64,000 nt of DNA from assembly GCF_020400655.1 (NCBI RefSeq), contig NZ_JAINRC010000025.1, forward strand, positions 1 to 64,000. The letters run 5' to 3'. The notes beneath the pieces are model-generated. The model did not search any database and was not told where the DNA came from. It was given only the letters and a program-made list of their open reading frames with translations. Position 1 is the first letter of the stretch. Every line of letters starts with the position of its first letter. Source of the DNA: Streptomyces spinosus. GTDB taxonomy: Bacteria > Actinomycetota > Actinomycetes > Streptomycetales > Streptomycetaceae. This document shows positions 1-6,707 of the stretch, in pieces. The position numbers and the translations under genes were made by a program.

Positions 1-891
1 CGGGGTCTCCGCCGGTGTCTCCGTCTGCGACACGGCCTCCGGCTGCGCCACCGGGGCGGCGGCCGGGGCCTCCTCGGCGCCCTTCGGGGCACCGGCGGGC
101 GCGGACGCGCGGCGGGTGGCCCGTCGGCGCGGACGGGCGGGAGCGGCCTCCTCGGCGGGGGCGGGGGCCTCGGCAGCGGGCTGCTGCGGGGTCTCGGCCT
201 CTGCGGCGGACGCGGCGGCGGCCGGGACCACGGTCTCGGCTGCCTCGGCGGACGACGGCGCACCGGTGGGCGCGGACGTCCGGCGCGCCACCCGGCGGCG
301 CGGACGCGCGGGAGCGGCCTCCTCGGCCGGCGCGGTCTCGGCGGCAGCGGCCTGCGTCACCGGGGCCTCGGCGGTCACGGCGGGCTCGGTGGCACCGGCG
401 GTCGGCGCCGACACGCTGCGCGTGGCCCGGCGCCGGGTGCGGCGCGGCGCGGCCTCCTCACCGACGACGACCTCGCCGGCCTCGGGGACGGCGGCGGTCT
501 TCTCCGGCTCGGCCGGTAGGACCGTCTCGGCGGCCTCGGCGGACGCCGGCGAGCCGGTGGGCGCGGACGCGCGGCGGGTGGCCCGGCGACGCGGACGCGC
601 GGGAGCGGCCTCCTCGGCAGGGGCGGCGGCCTCGGCGGCGACCGCTTCGGTCTCCTCCGCCTCGGCGGCCTCACCGGTCACGGTGGCCCCGCTGACGTCC
701 TCGGTCACCTCGGTGACCTCGTCGGCCTCCGCGGGCGGTGTGGCCGGCACGGTGACCTCCACGGGCGCCTCCGCGACCGCGGCGGGCGGACCCGCCGGCC
801 GGGAGGCGGCACGGCGACGCCTGCGCGGCGGCAGGGTGTCGCTCGGAGTGTTCAGTTCGGAACCCTCGGTGGGTTCGGTCGGTTCGAGCAT
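1..891 (-). CDS. rne: Ribonuclease E/G, N-terminal part (3' end outside window)
   Basis: The minus-strand frame opens with ATG at 891-889 and stays open to base 1, giving 297 codons of the N-terminal region only. The protein begins MLEPTEPTEGSELNTPSD and is dominated by Ala, Glu, Pro and Arg. A basic motif of the type RPRRRATRRASAPTG recurs four times between acidic EEAAPA segments. Streptomyces RNase E/G proteins carry such a long, low-complexity N-terminal extension before the S1/catalytic core, and the gene sits beside the radical SAM pair and mre cluster as in other streptomycetes. The catalytic domain is not in the window, so the identity rests on the extension and context. The longer plus-strand open frames here are composition shadows. 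Confidence 0.75.
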   Translation of the reverse strand, partial: MLEPTEPTEGSELNTPSDTLPPRRRRRAASRPAGPPAAVAEAPVEVTVPATPPAEADEVTEVTEDVSGATVTGEAAEAEETEAVAAEAAAPAEEAAPARPRRRATRRASAPTGSPASAEAAETVLPAEPEKTAAVPEAGEVVVGEEAAPRRTRRRATRSVSAPTAGATEPAVTAEAPVTQAAAAETAPAEEAAPARPRRRVARRTSAPTGAPSSAEAAETVVPAAAASAAEAETPQQPAAEAPAPAEEAAPARPRRRATRRASAPAGAPKGAEEAPAAAPVAQPEAVSQTETPAETP

Positions 892-1153
892 GCGGGCGTT
901 TCTCCCGTCAGGCTCCCGGGCGCCGCACCTGGTCCGGCACCGGTCCCTGGGGACCGTCCGCCGTTGACGTCCGCGGCCCGCGCGATGCGCGATGGCCGCC
1001 GTCCGGGGCGCGGGCGCCGCACGGGAGCACTCTGTGTCCTGTCTCGCCGGTTCCGTACGCCTTGTCGGTACGGCCTGGCGAAAGTCTTCTGGTCGGTGCG
1101 CTGCCCGACCCAGGTGGCTCCCGAGTACGAGGGCGGCGCTACGACGTCCGTCC

Positions 1154-1966
1154 CTACGCGGGACCTTCCGGCGCCGTCGCGGCGGCGGCCGGCTGGGCCG
1201 TCAGGGCCCCGGCAGCCTCGCGGTCGGGCGCGAGCGGGTCGGTCACCGTGCCGGTCTCTTCATCGAACAGCCCCTGCGCCAGCCTGGTCACCGCTGCGGG
1301 GACCGGCGGCGCCAGGTCGGCCACGGCGCGGAGACCGGACAGGACGTCGTCGGGTCGTACGGCAGGCGTCACGTGCCGAACAACCAGCCGCAGTATCGCA
1401 CAGGGCTGGTCGGTCGGCCTATCACCCGTCGCACCGTGCGCCTCCAGGCTCTCCACGGCCGGGCGGGCGTCGAAGGTGCGGACGCCGTTCTTGGTCAGCC
1501 GCTGCACCTCGACGGCCTCCGCCTTGGTGAAGGCCTCGACCGCTCGCCCGGCGTCGGCCGGGTCGACGCCGTCCAGCCGCAGCTCCCACACGGAGGCCGT
1601 CAGCCGGTCGGCGAGGCCCGAGGTCCGCGCCTCGACCGCGTCGACGACGTCGAGCCCGGCGGGCAGCGACTCGTCGAGGAGAACGCGCAGGGTCTCGGGA
1701 TCGCGCGCTTCGGTGAGCGCGATCTCCAGGTACTCCGCCTCGCTGCCCGTGCCGGTGGGTGCGGCATTGGCGTACGACACCTTCGGGTGCGGCGTGAACC
1801 CGGCCGAGTACGCCATGGGCACCTCGGCGCGGCGCAGCGCACGCTCGAAGGCGCGCTGGAAGTCTCGGTGGCTGGTGAACCTCAGGCGGCCGCGCTTGGT
1901 GTAGCGCAGTCGGATGCGCTGCACCGCGGGTGCGGGCGGCGGGCCTTCGGGCTGTCGCTTGCCCAG
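1154..1966 (-). CDS. TIGR03936 family radical SAM-associated protein (DUF2344)
   Basis: The product contains VQRIRLRYTKRGRLRFTSHR followed by the conserved AYSAGFTPHPKVSYA, the signature of the DUF2344/TIGR03936 family. This family is usually adjacent or fused to TIGR03960 B12-binding radical SAM enzymes; its exact reaction is unknown. The family start is often placed at the GTG at 1924, but that codon has no Shine-Dalgarno. An in-frame CTG at 1966-1964 has AAGGA eight bases upstream and lies 4 bases after the TAG of the preceding gene, so I prefer CTG, giving LGKRQPEGPPPAPAVQRIRL. The C-terminus is Ala/Pro-rich and probably disordered. The family is near certain; the start is uncertain. Confidence 0.85.
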   Translation of the reverse strand: MGKRQPEGPPPAPAVQRIRLRYTKRGRLRFTSHRDFQRAFERALRRAEVPMAYSAGFTPHPKVSYANAAPTGTGSEAEYLEIALTEARDPETLRVLLDESLPAGLDVVDAVEARTSGLADRLTASVWELRLDGVDPADAGRAVEAFTKAEAVEVQRLTKNGVRTFDARPAVESLEAHGATGDRPTDQPCAILRLVVRHVTPAVRPDDVLSGLRAVADLAPPVPAAVTRLAQGLFDEETGTVTDPLAPDREAAGALTAQPAAAATAPEGPA

Positions 1967-1970
1967 TGTC

Positions 1971-3083
1971 CTAGTCCTTCGTGAGAGCGGTCGTACTCCT
2001 ACCAAGAGTACGTGTGTCGCGGGCGGTGGGTTCCCGCCGGTCCACCGCTGCCGGCCGCCGCGGCTCGCCGAACAGCATCCGGCGGACGTCCGCACGGGCC
2101 TGCCGCACGGTCTCCCGGGCCGTGGCCAGCGCCTCCCGCGACACCCGGCCCACCGCGCGCAGGCCCTCGGCGAGGGGCCGCAGGACGGCGTCCCGCACGA
2201 CGTGCCCGACCGGGGTGAGGACGGTCCGGTACACCCAGCGCACCGGCTCCACGAAGATCCACCGGAAGAGGGTCCCCAGCGCGCGCCCGACGGCCAGGGA
2301 GATCCGCCCGGCGACCCGCCACGCGTGTCCGAGCGCCTCCCCCACCTCGCGCGCGACGACCGCGAGGAACCGGCCGGCCGGGGCGAGCACCCACCGCCAC
2401 AGCGCGAGCGCCGGCAGCACGAACAGGACGCGGCCGGTCCAGTACAGGGCCAGCCCCGCACCGGTGACGACCAGTCCCAGCAGCCACCCGGCTCCCCGCG
2501 CGCACCAGGCGACGGCCCGGCCGACAGGGGCCAGGACCCAGGTGTACAGCCACCGCGCGGGTACGACGAGCAGGTACCGCAGCAGCCAGGCGACGGCCGT
2601 GTACACCCCGGCGCCGAGGGCGGCCAGTAGCGCGCCGGTCCCCTTCAGCAGCCAGGCCAGCGCGTGCCCGGCCGGGGTGAGCACGCGCGCGTACACCCAC
2701 GCGAGCCCGGCTCCGGCCCCGCGCGCGAGCCAGGCGAGGGCGTGTCCGAGTGGCGTGAGGAGGCACCGGTGGCACCACAGGGCCGGCACCACCAGCAGAA
2801 CGGTGCCGAGCCAGGCGAGGGCCCTGCCGACGGGCGTCAGGACGTACCGCCACAGGCCCACGAAGGGCCACACGAACACGGCCCGGCCGGCCCACGCCAG
2901 GGCCCGCCCGAGCGGCCTGAGCACGCTGTCCCGCAGCAGCCGCCCGACGGCGACGAGCGCGTCCCACACCATCCGCACCGGCACGACCAGCACCAGGACG
3001 ACGATCCGCACCGGAAGGCGGACGGCGACGACGAGGCACCCTTCGGGCCGGCGGGACGGGGGCGGTGGCTTCTGCGGGTCCAT
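1971..3083 (-). CDS. Repetitive hydrophobic protein of unknown function
   Basis: A 370-residue protein made of imperfect repeats with the core [VL]L[TAR]P[LVA]G[RH], usually followed by a/vLAW. The cores fall at about residues 54, 81, 108, 134, 183, 232 and 288, so the spacing moves from 26-27 to about 49 and 56 residues. The segments between are rich in Ala, Leu, Val and Trp and could be membrane-embedded or amphipathic helices. The C-terminal 60 residues are charged (RETVRQARADVRRM). I do not recognise a named family. The start is ATG 3083-3081 without a clear Shine-Dalgarno. The stop lies 4 bases before the probable CTG start of the next gene, suggesting translational coupling to the TIGR03936 protein. 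Confidence 0.7.
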   Translation of the reverse strand: MDPQKPPPPSRRPEGCLVVAVRLPVRIVVLVLVVPVRMVWDALVAVGRLLRDSVLRPLGRALAWAGRAVFVWPFVGLWRYVLTPVGRALAWLGTVLLVVPALWCHRCLLTPLGHALAWLARGAGAGLAWVYARVLTPAGHALAWLLKGTGALLAALGAGVYTAVAWLLRYLLVVPARWLYTWVLAPVGRAVAWCARGAGWLLGLVVTGAGLALYWTGRVLFVLPALALWRWVLAPAGRFLAVVAREVGEALGHAWRVAGRISLAVGRALGTLFRWIFVEPVRWVYRTVLTPVGHVVRDAVLRPLAEGLRAVGRVSREALATARETVRQARADVRRMLFGEPRRPAAVDRREPTARDTRTLGRSTTALTKD

Positions 3084-3120
3084 ACAGGGGTAGACGCGCG
3101 GGCCGCGCGTTCGGATGCGG

Positions 3121-3600
3121 TCACGTCACGCGGACCCGGCCCCGCTCACCAGGTCCGGGCGCCTCCTGGCCCCGGCCCCCGGACCGCAGCTCGAACCAGA
3201 CGGTCTTGCCGGTGGCGGTCCGCGTGCTGCCCCACGCGTCCGCGAGCATGTCGATCAATTCCGTGCCGCGGCCTCCCTCGGCGTCCGGTGCGGCGGCGAC
3301 GCGTACCGGGCCGGCCGACGTGGTGTCCTCGACCTCGCACAGCAGCCGGCCCTCGCGCAGCCGGAGGTTGAGCCTGAGCGAACCCCGGCTGTACCGCAGG
3401 GCGTTGGTGACCAGCTCGCTGACCAGCAGTTCCGCGACGTCGGCGAGGGCACCCACGGACCAGTCGGCCAGTTGCGCCGTCACCAGCCGCCGGGCCCGGC
3501 GCGCCGAGGTCGCATGCGCGATGTCGTCACCGAATGGACAGACCTGCTCGCCTCCCTCTTCCGCGGCCTCGGCATGGACGAGGACCAGGCCCGGACACAC
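3121..3600 (-). CDS. HATPase_c-type anti-sigma/regulatory ATP-binding protein, N-terminus altered
   Basis: From about residue 38 the product matches the small serine-kinase-like regulators common in Streptomyces. It has an N box (ELLVSELVTNALRYS), a VEDTTSAGP segment and a G-rich lid (EGGRGTELIDMLADAWGS) ending in GKTVWFELR. Such proteins bind ATP and often act as anti-sigma factors. The usual N-terminus is missing: upstream of ATSARRARRLV the frame runs antisense through the TetR-like fragment at 3514-3738. A GTG at 3600-3598 with a GAGGAGGGTGGC ribosome binding site could still start a 159-residue protein; an ATG at 3930 would give a longer, composition-driven one. It may be a functional chimera or a pseudogene. 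Confidence 0.6.
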   Translation of the reverse strand: MCPGLVLVHAEAAEEGGEQVCPFGDDIAHATSARRARRLVTAQLADWSVGALADVAELLVSELVTNALRYSRGSLRLNLRLREGRLLCEVEDTTSAGPVRVAAAPDAEGGRGTELIDMLADAWGSTRTATGKTVWFELRSGGRGQEAPGPGERGRVRVT

Positions 3601-3738
3601 GCCACCCTCCTCACCGACGCCTCCCTCGGACTCCTGATCGGCCCCCTCGCGGACGGACACTGGGACCGGGCGGACACGGCCTTCCACGCCCTCCTCGACA
3701 CGCTGGAACCCCGGTGGTCGGCAGGGGAAGGCCGATGA
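3514..3738 (+). pseudogene. TetR-family regulator, C-terminal remnant
   Basis: A 74-codon frame beginning MRDVVTEWTDLLASLF and containing ARTHATLLTDASLGLLIGPL and RADTAFHALLDTLEP. It reads like the last third of a TetR/AcrR ligand-binding domain. No helix-turn-helix N-terminus exists upstream; the upstream bases are antisense to the ATPase domain at 3121-3525. The likely reading is that a rearrangement joined the two genes tail to head near 3500-3530. The assignment rests on general resemblance of the fragment to TetR C-termini and has not been confirmed by alignment. Confidence 0.45.
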
Positions 3739-4239
3739 AGCCCGCGGCCGGCAGTGACCCAGCGCCCCGCCGGCCACGCGGTGCGCAGCGGCACCCGGGC
3801 CGCGTCCGCCGTCGTCGCGGGGCTGCCGCCGGCGTGAGCGAGCCGGATGGCGGATGACCGGCCGCCAGGAGCCGTGGCGCGCCCGGGAGTCCCACCTGGT
3901 GACGGCCGCGCCGGTCGTCGGCGCGTTCACCGCCGCGAACAGCCGGGCCCTCTGGACGGTGCCGAACCGGTGCCGGGCGGCGTGGCCCCGTACGGCCCCC
4001 TGGCCCTGCGTGCGGCGCTGCCACCCCAGGAGAGCAACCCGCCCCGCTCAACGGCCGGTTGGGACGTCGCACTCCATTCCCGACCGCACCGGCTCACTGG
4101 GCGGGTGCGCTGTGGATCGCGCTCGGCCCACGCCGCCGCGGCCCCCGGAAGCGCCTTCCGATCCGGGGCCCGGCGGGTGGCTCACCCGCTCGGATGCGCT
4201 CGGCGAGCACCGGGTCGCGGGGGTGTGCATGGTGAGTTC
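3739..4239 (+). other. About 500 bases with no convincing gene
   Basis: Open frames exist on both strands here, but they have Arg/Pro-rich, compositionally driven translations and no recognisable domain. The stretch follows the TetR remnant and precedes a small secreted protein, and is best read as decayed or regulatory sequence. Confidence 0.5.
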
Positions 4240-4485
4240 ATGAACACAACACCTCACTTCAAGAAGGCCGTTTCCCGGATGCCGCGAGTCTTCGCGGTGA
4301 GCGCCGCCGTGGGCATCGTCTGTGCGGCGGGGGTGGCGACTGCCACGTCCGCCGTGGCCGCGACGCCCGCCGCGCACGTCGTCACGAAGGCCGCTCCGGC
4401 CCTCGGCCACGGCGGCGGCGGTGGCGGCGGCGACGAGTTCCAGTGCGGCAACGGCCTCCTGCCCATCCTCAACTTCTGCAACTGA
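4240..4485 (+). CDS. Small secreted Gly-rich peptide with two cysteines
   Basis: An 81-residue product with a classical Sec signal: basic start (MNTTPHFKKAVSRMPR), hydrophobic core (VFAVSAAVGIVCAAGVATA) and a probable AVAA-type cleavage site near residue 41. The predicted mature peptide is about 40 residues: an Ala/His segment, a run of seven glycines, then DEFQCGNGLLPILNFCN, where two cysteines could form a disulfide loop. GGTGAG lies just before ATG 4240. I do not recognise a named family; the hydrophobic Cys-loop end loosely recalls small cell-surface peptides of streptomycetes, but it is not a chaplin domain. A low-GC intergenic tail follows, then attL. Confidence 0.7.
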   Translation: MNTTPHFKKAVSRMPRVFAVSAAVGIVCAAGVATATSAVAATPAAHVVTKAAPALGHGGGGGGGDEFQCGNGLLPILNFCN

Positions 4486-4611
4486 CGGACGGGCGCCGGT
4501 AGTTACTGCTCGTCGACCGCACAACTTCACAACCGCACATGTCAACTCCACCCGGCGCAGGGCGGACAGGAACAGGGACAGGACCCTCTTCCCGACCGCC
4601 CTGCCGTCGTT

Positions 4612-4696
4612 TCAGTGCGAGTGACCGCTCGACGCCGGCGTCGGACCCGCGTTCTTGACGGTCAGCGGCAGCAGCTTCTTGCCGGTCGGGCCGATT
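4612..4696. repeat. attL: left 85-bp direct repeat of the integrated element
   Basis: Matches 9181-9265 at 83 of 85 positions with an offset of exactly 4569 bases. The innermost 63 bases (4634-4696) are identical. Read on the minus strand it encodes the last 27 residues and stop codon of the radical SAM gene; the two mismatches (4624, 4633) are synonymous (Gly and Ala codons). Inferred to be the chromosomal gene tail left behind when the element inserted. Confidence 0.85.
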
Positions 4697-4761
4697 CGGA
4701 TAATAGGTGCCCATCTACAACCACACACTCCAATGCACACAAAATCGCTACCGTGCTGGTC

Positions 4762-6381
4762 ATGGGCAAGCGAGCGAGGACACACGCGGCAGCTGACCGC
4801 GCCCAGTACGCAGTTGAGACCAAGTGGACGGAGGCGGACTTAGCGATCTTGACGGAGCTGAAGAAGGCGGAGGCCCGCTTACCCGATGACGCCCCGCAGG
4901 CCCTGTTGTCCGTGCGACTCTCCGTTCTCACCGACGACACGACGTCACCTGTTCGTCAGGAACTCGATCTCCGCAGGCTGGCCCTGGAGCGCGGTTGCCG
5001 AGTGGTAGGGGTGGCGAGCGATCTCAACGTGTCAGCCACGAAGGTCCCGCCGTGGAAGCGCAAGGAGCTCGGGGACTGGCTCAACAACCGGGCACCTGAG
5101 TTCGACGAAATCCTTTTCTGGAAGCTGGACCGCTTCGTCCGACGGCTCACCGACCTCAGCACCATGATCGACTGGTGTCTGAGATGCGGGAAGAACCTCG
5201 TCTCCAAAAACGACTCGATCGACCTGACCACGACGGCAGGGAAAATCATGGTGACGATCATCGGTGGTGTCGCAGAGATCGAGGCCGCCAACTCGAGCAC
5301 GCGCGTTGCCAGCCTCTGGGATTACACGAAGACTCAGAGTGAGTGGCTTGTGGGCAAGCCTGCGTATGGATACGAGACGGCGGAAGACGAAGACGGCCGG
5401 GTCGTACTCGCCATCACTCCGGCTGCATACCTAGCGCTGCACTGGTGCCGGAGAGCCGCCATACGGGTCAAGCCGGCGTCAGCGCGTCGCATGGTCAAAG
5501 TTCTCGTACGAGCCGGTCTCTGCGGGCCAGGGCTTACGGCCTCAACACTGCTCCGACGCCTCAGGAACCCAGCCCTCATGGGCTACCGGGTAGAAGAGGA
5601 CAGAAACGGAGGCGTACGCCGCTCAAAGATCGTTCTCGGCAGCGATGGTCAGCCCATCCGTGTGGCCGAACCGATCTTCACCGAGGAGGAGTACAGCAGC
5701 CTTCAGACGGTCCTGGACCACAGAGCGAAGGACCAGCCCACACGGCATCCCGGCGGTGCGACGAAGTTCCTCGGCGTACTGATCTGCCATGACTGCCGCT
5801 CGAACATGACCGTGCAGAAGAACCAGGTCAATGGACGGTCGTACGCGTACTTGCGGTGCGGTAAGTGCAAAGCCGGAGGACACGGCGCCCCCAACCCTGA
5901 CGAGATCTACGGCGAGCTCGTGGACGACGTCCTGAGGGTCCTGGGTGACGAGCCTGTCATGACACGCGAATACCGACAGGGCGCCAAGGTCCGCCAGGAG
6001 CTACAGCGGCTGGAGCAGTCGATCAGCTACTACATGACTGGCTTGGAGCCCGGAGGTCGGTTCACGAAGACCCGCTTTACCAAAGAGCAGGCTGAGGCAA
6101 CGCTGGATGGCCTCATCAAGCAACTGGAGGCCATCGACCCGGAGTCCGCGAAGGACCGATGGGTAGCCGTGCACAACGGCAAGACCTTCCGTAAGCACTG
6201 GGAAGAAGGCGGTATGGAGGCCATGGCCGCCGATCTGCTCAGGGTAGGCATCAAGTGCGTGATCAAGCGGACCAGAGTGAAGGGGATTCGTGCCCCTCAC
6301 ATCCACATGAAGATCATGATTCCCAAAGACGTACGAGACCGGCTGATCATGCAAGAGGATGAATTTGCCGTGGCCTTCTGA
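4762..6381 (+). CDS. Large serine recombinase (integrase)
   Basis: A 539-residue protein in this reading. The resolvase catalytic domain contains VRLSVLTDDTTSPVRQ, with the presumed nucleophile Ser54 in the R-x-S context, and FDEILFWKLDRFVRRLTDL, the conserved arginine-rich helix. A recombinase domain follows (LVGKPAYGYE to LRNPALMGYRV), then a zinc ribbon (CHDCRSNM near residue 342, then CGKCKAGGHG) and a C-terminal coiled-coil region (VRQELQRLEQSISYYM). It would catalyse attP x attB integration using the flanking repeats. The frame is open upstream to 4615. I chose ATG 4762 because TACCGT (4750-4755) is a plausible -10 that would give a near-leaderless mRNA. The roughly 50-residue lead before the serine is longer than usual. 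Confidence 0.9.
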   Translation: MGKRARTHAAADRAQYAVETKWTEADLAILTELKKAEARLPDDAPQALLSVRLSVLTDDTTSPVRQELDLRRLALERGCRVVGVASDLNVSATKVPPWKRKELGDWLNNRAPEFDEILFWKLDRFVRRLTDLSTMIDWCLRCGKNLVSKNDSIDLTTTAGKIMVTIIGGVAEIEAANSSTRVASLWDYTKTQSEWLVGKPAYGYETAEDEDGRVVLAITPAAYLALHWCRRAAIRVKPASARRMVKVLVRAGLCGPGLTASTLLRRLRNPALMGYRVEEDRNGGVRRSKIVLGSDGQPIRVAEPIFTEEEYSSLQTVLDHRAKDQPTRHPGGATKFLGVLICHDCRSNMTVQKNQVNGRSYAYLRCGKCKAGGHGAPNPDEIYGELVDDVLRVLGDEPVMTREYRQGAKVRQELQRLEQSISYYMTGLEPGGRFTKTRFTKEQAEATLDGLIKQLEAIDPESAKDRWVAVHNGKTFRKHWEEGGMEAMAADLLRVGIKCVIKRTRVKGIRAPHIHMKIMIPKDVRDRLIMQEDEFAVAF

Positions 6382-6392
6382 CGGCCACACGG

Positions 6393-6430
6393 GCTGAGCC
6401 GCCCCCATGCAACCGGGTGGGCGGCTCAGC
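6393..6430. terminator. Bidirectional hairpin between convergent element genes
   Basis: A perfect 12-bp stem GCTGAGCCGCCC / GGGCGGCTCAGC (6393-6404 with 6419-6430) and a 14-base loop. It lies 12 bases after the recombinase stop and also downstream of the nuclease gene arriving on the minus strand. Confidence 0.8.
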
Positions 6431-6707
6431 GTCACGAAGCCCATGACGGGGGGTCGAACGCCCGTGCCCTGACATCACCGTCGACGGACACGATTTCGCT
6501 TTGGATCAACGGTACGGGTCTGTCGTCGAAGTTCTGGGAAAGCGGCGCACGCTGACGCTGTTGCGAGTCACGTCCACGCGGAGCAGTTATCAGCACCACT
6601 CCCACTCTCTTGCACCGTCGCCGGAGCCAACCGCCGCGCCTCCGCAAGGTCCTCTGCGATGCCGGCAGCAGTACGAGTACTCAGCTTCATGTAGGAGCCC
6701 CGTGGCG
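6431..6707. other. Gene-poor spacer inside the element
   Basis: Between the terminator and the end of the nuclease-TerD gene I see no credible gene. A 71-codon minus-strand frame (6432-6647) has no ribosome binding site or recognisable motif. Confidence 0.5.

Noticed and set aside
3847..4485. Longer plus-strand reading of the small secreted protein (212 codons)
   Set aside because: The added 131 residues are Arg/Pro-rich shadow; the signal peptide begins exactly at ATG 4240.
4048..4551. Minus-strand frame over the small secreted peptide
   Set aside because: The plus-strand product has a proper signal peptide; the minus product has none and no family features.
6432..6647. 71-codon minus-strand frame between the element genes
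   Set aside because: No ribosome binding site, no motif, and it overlaps the recombinase terminator region.
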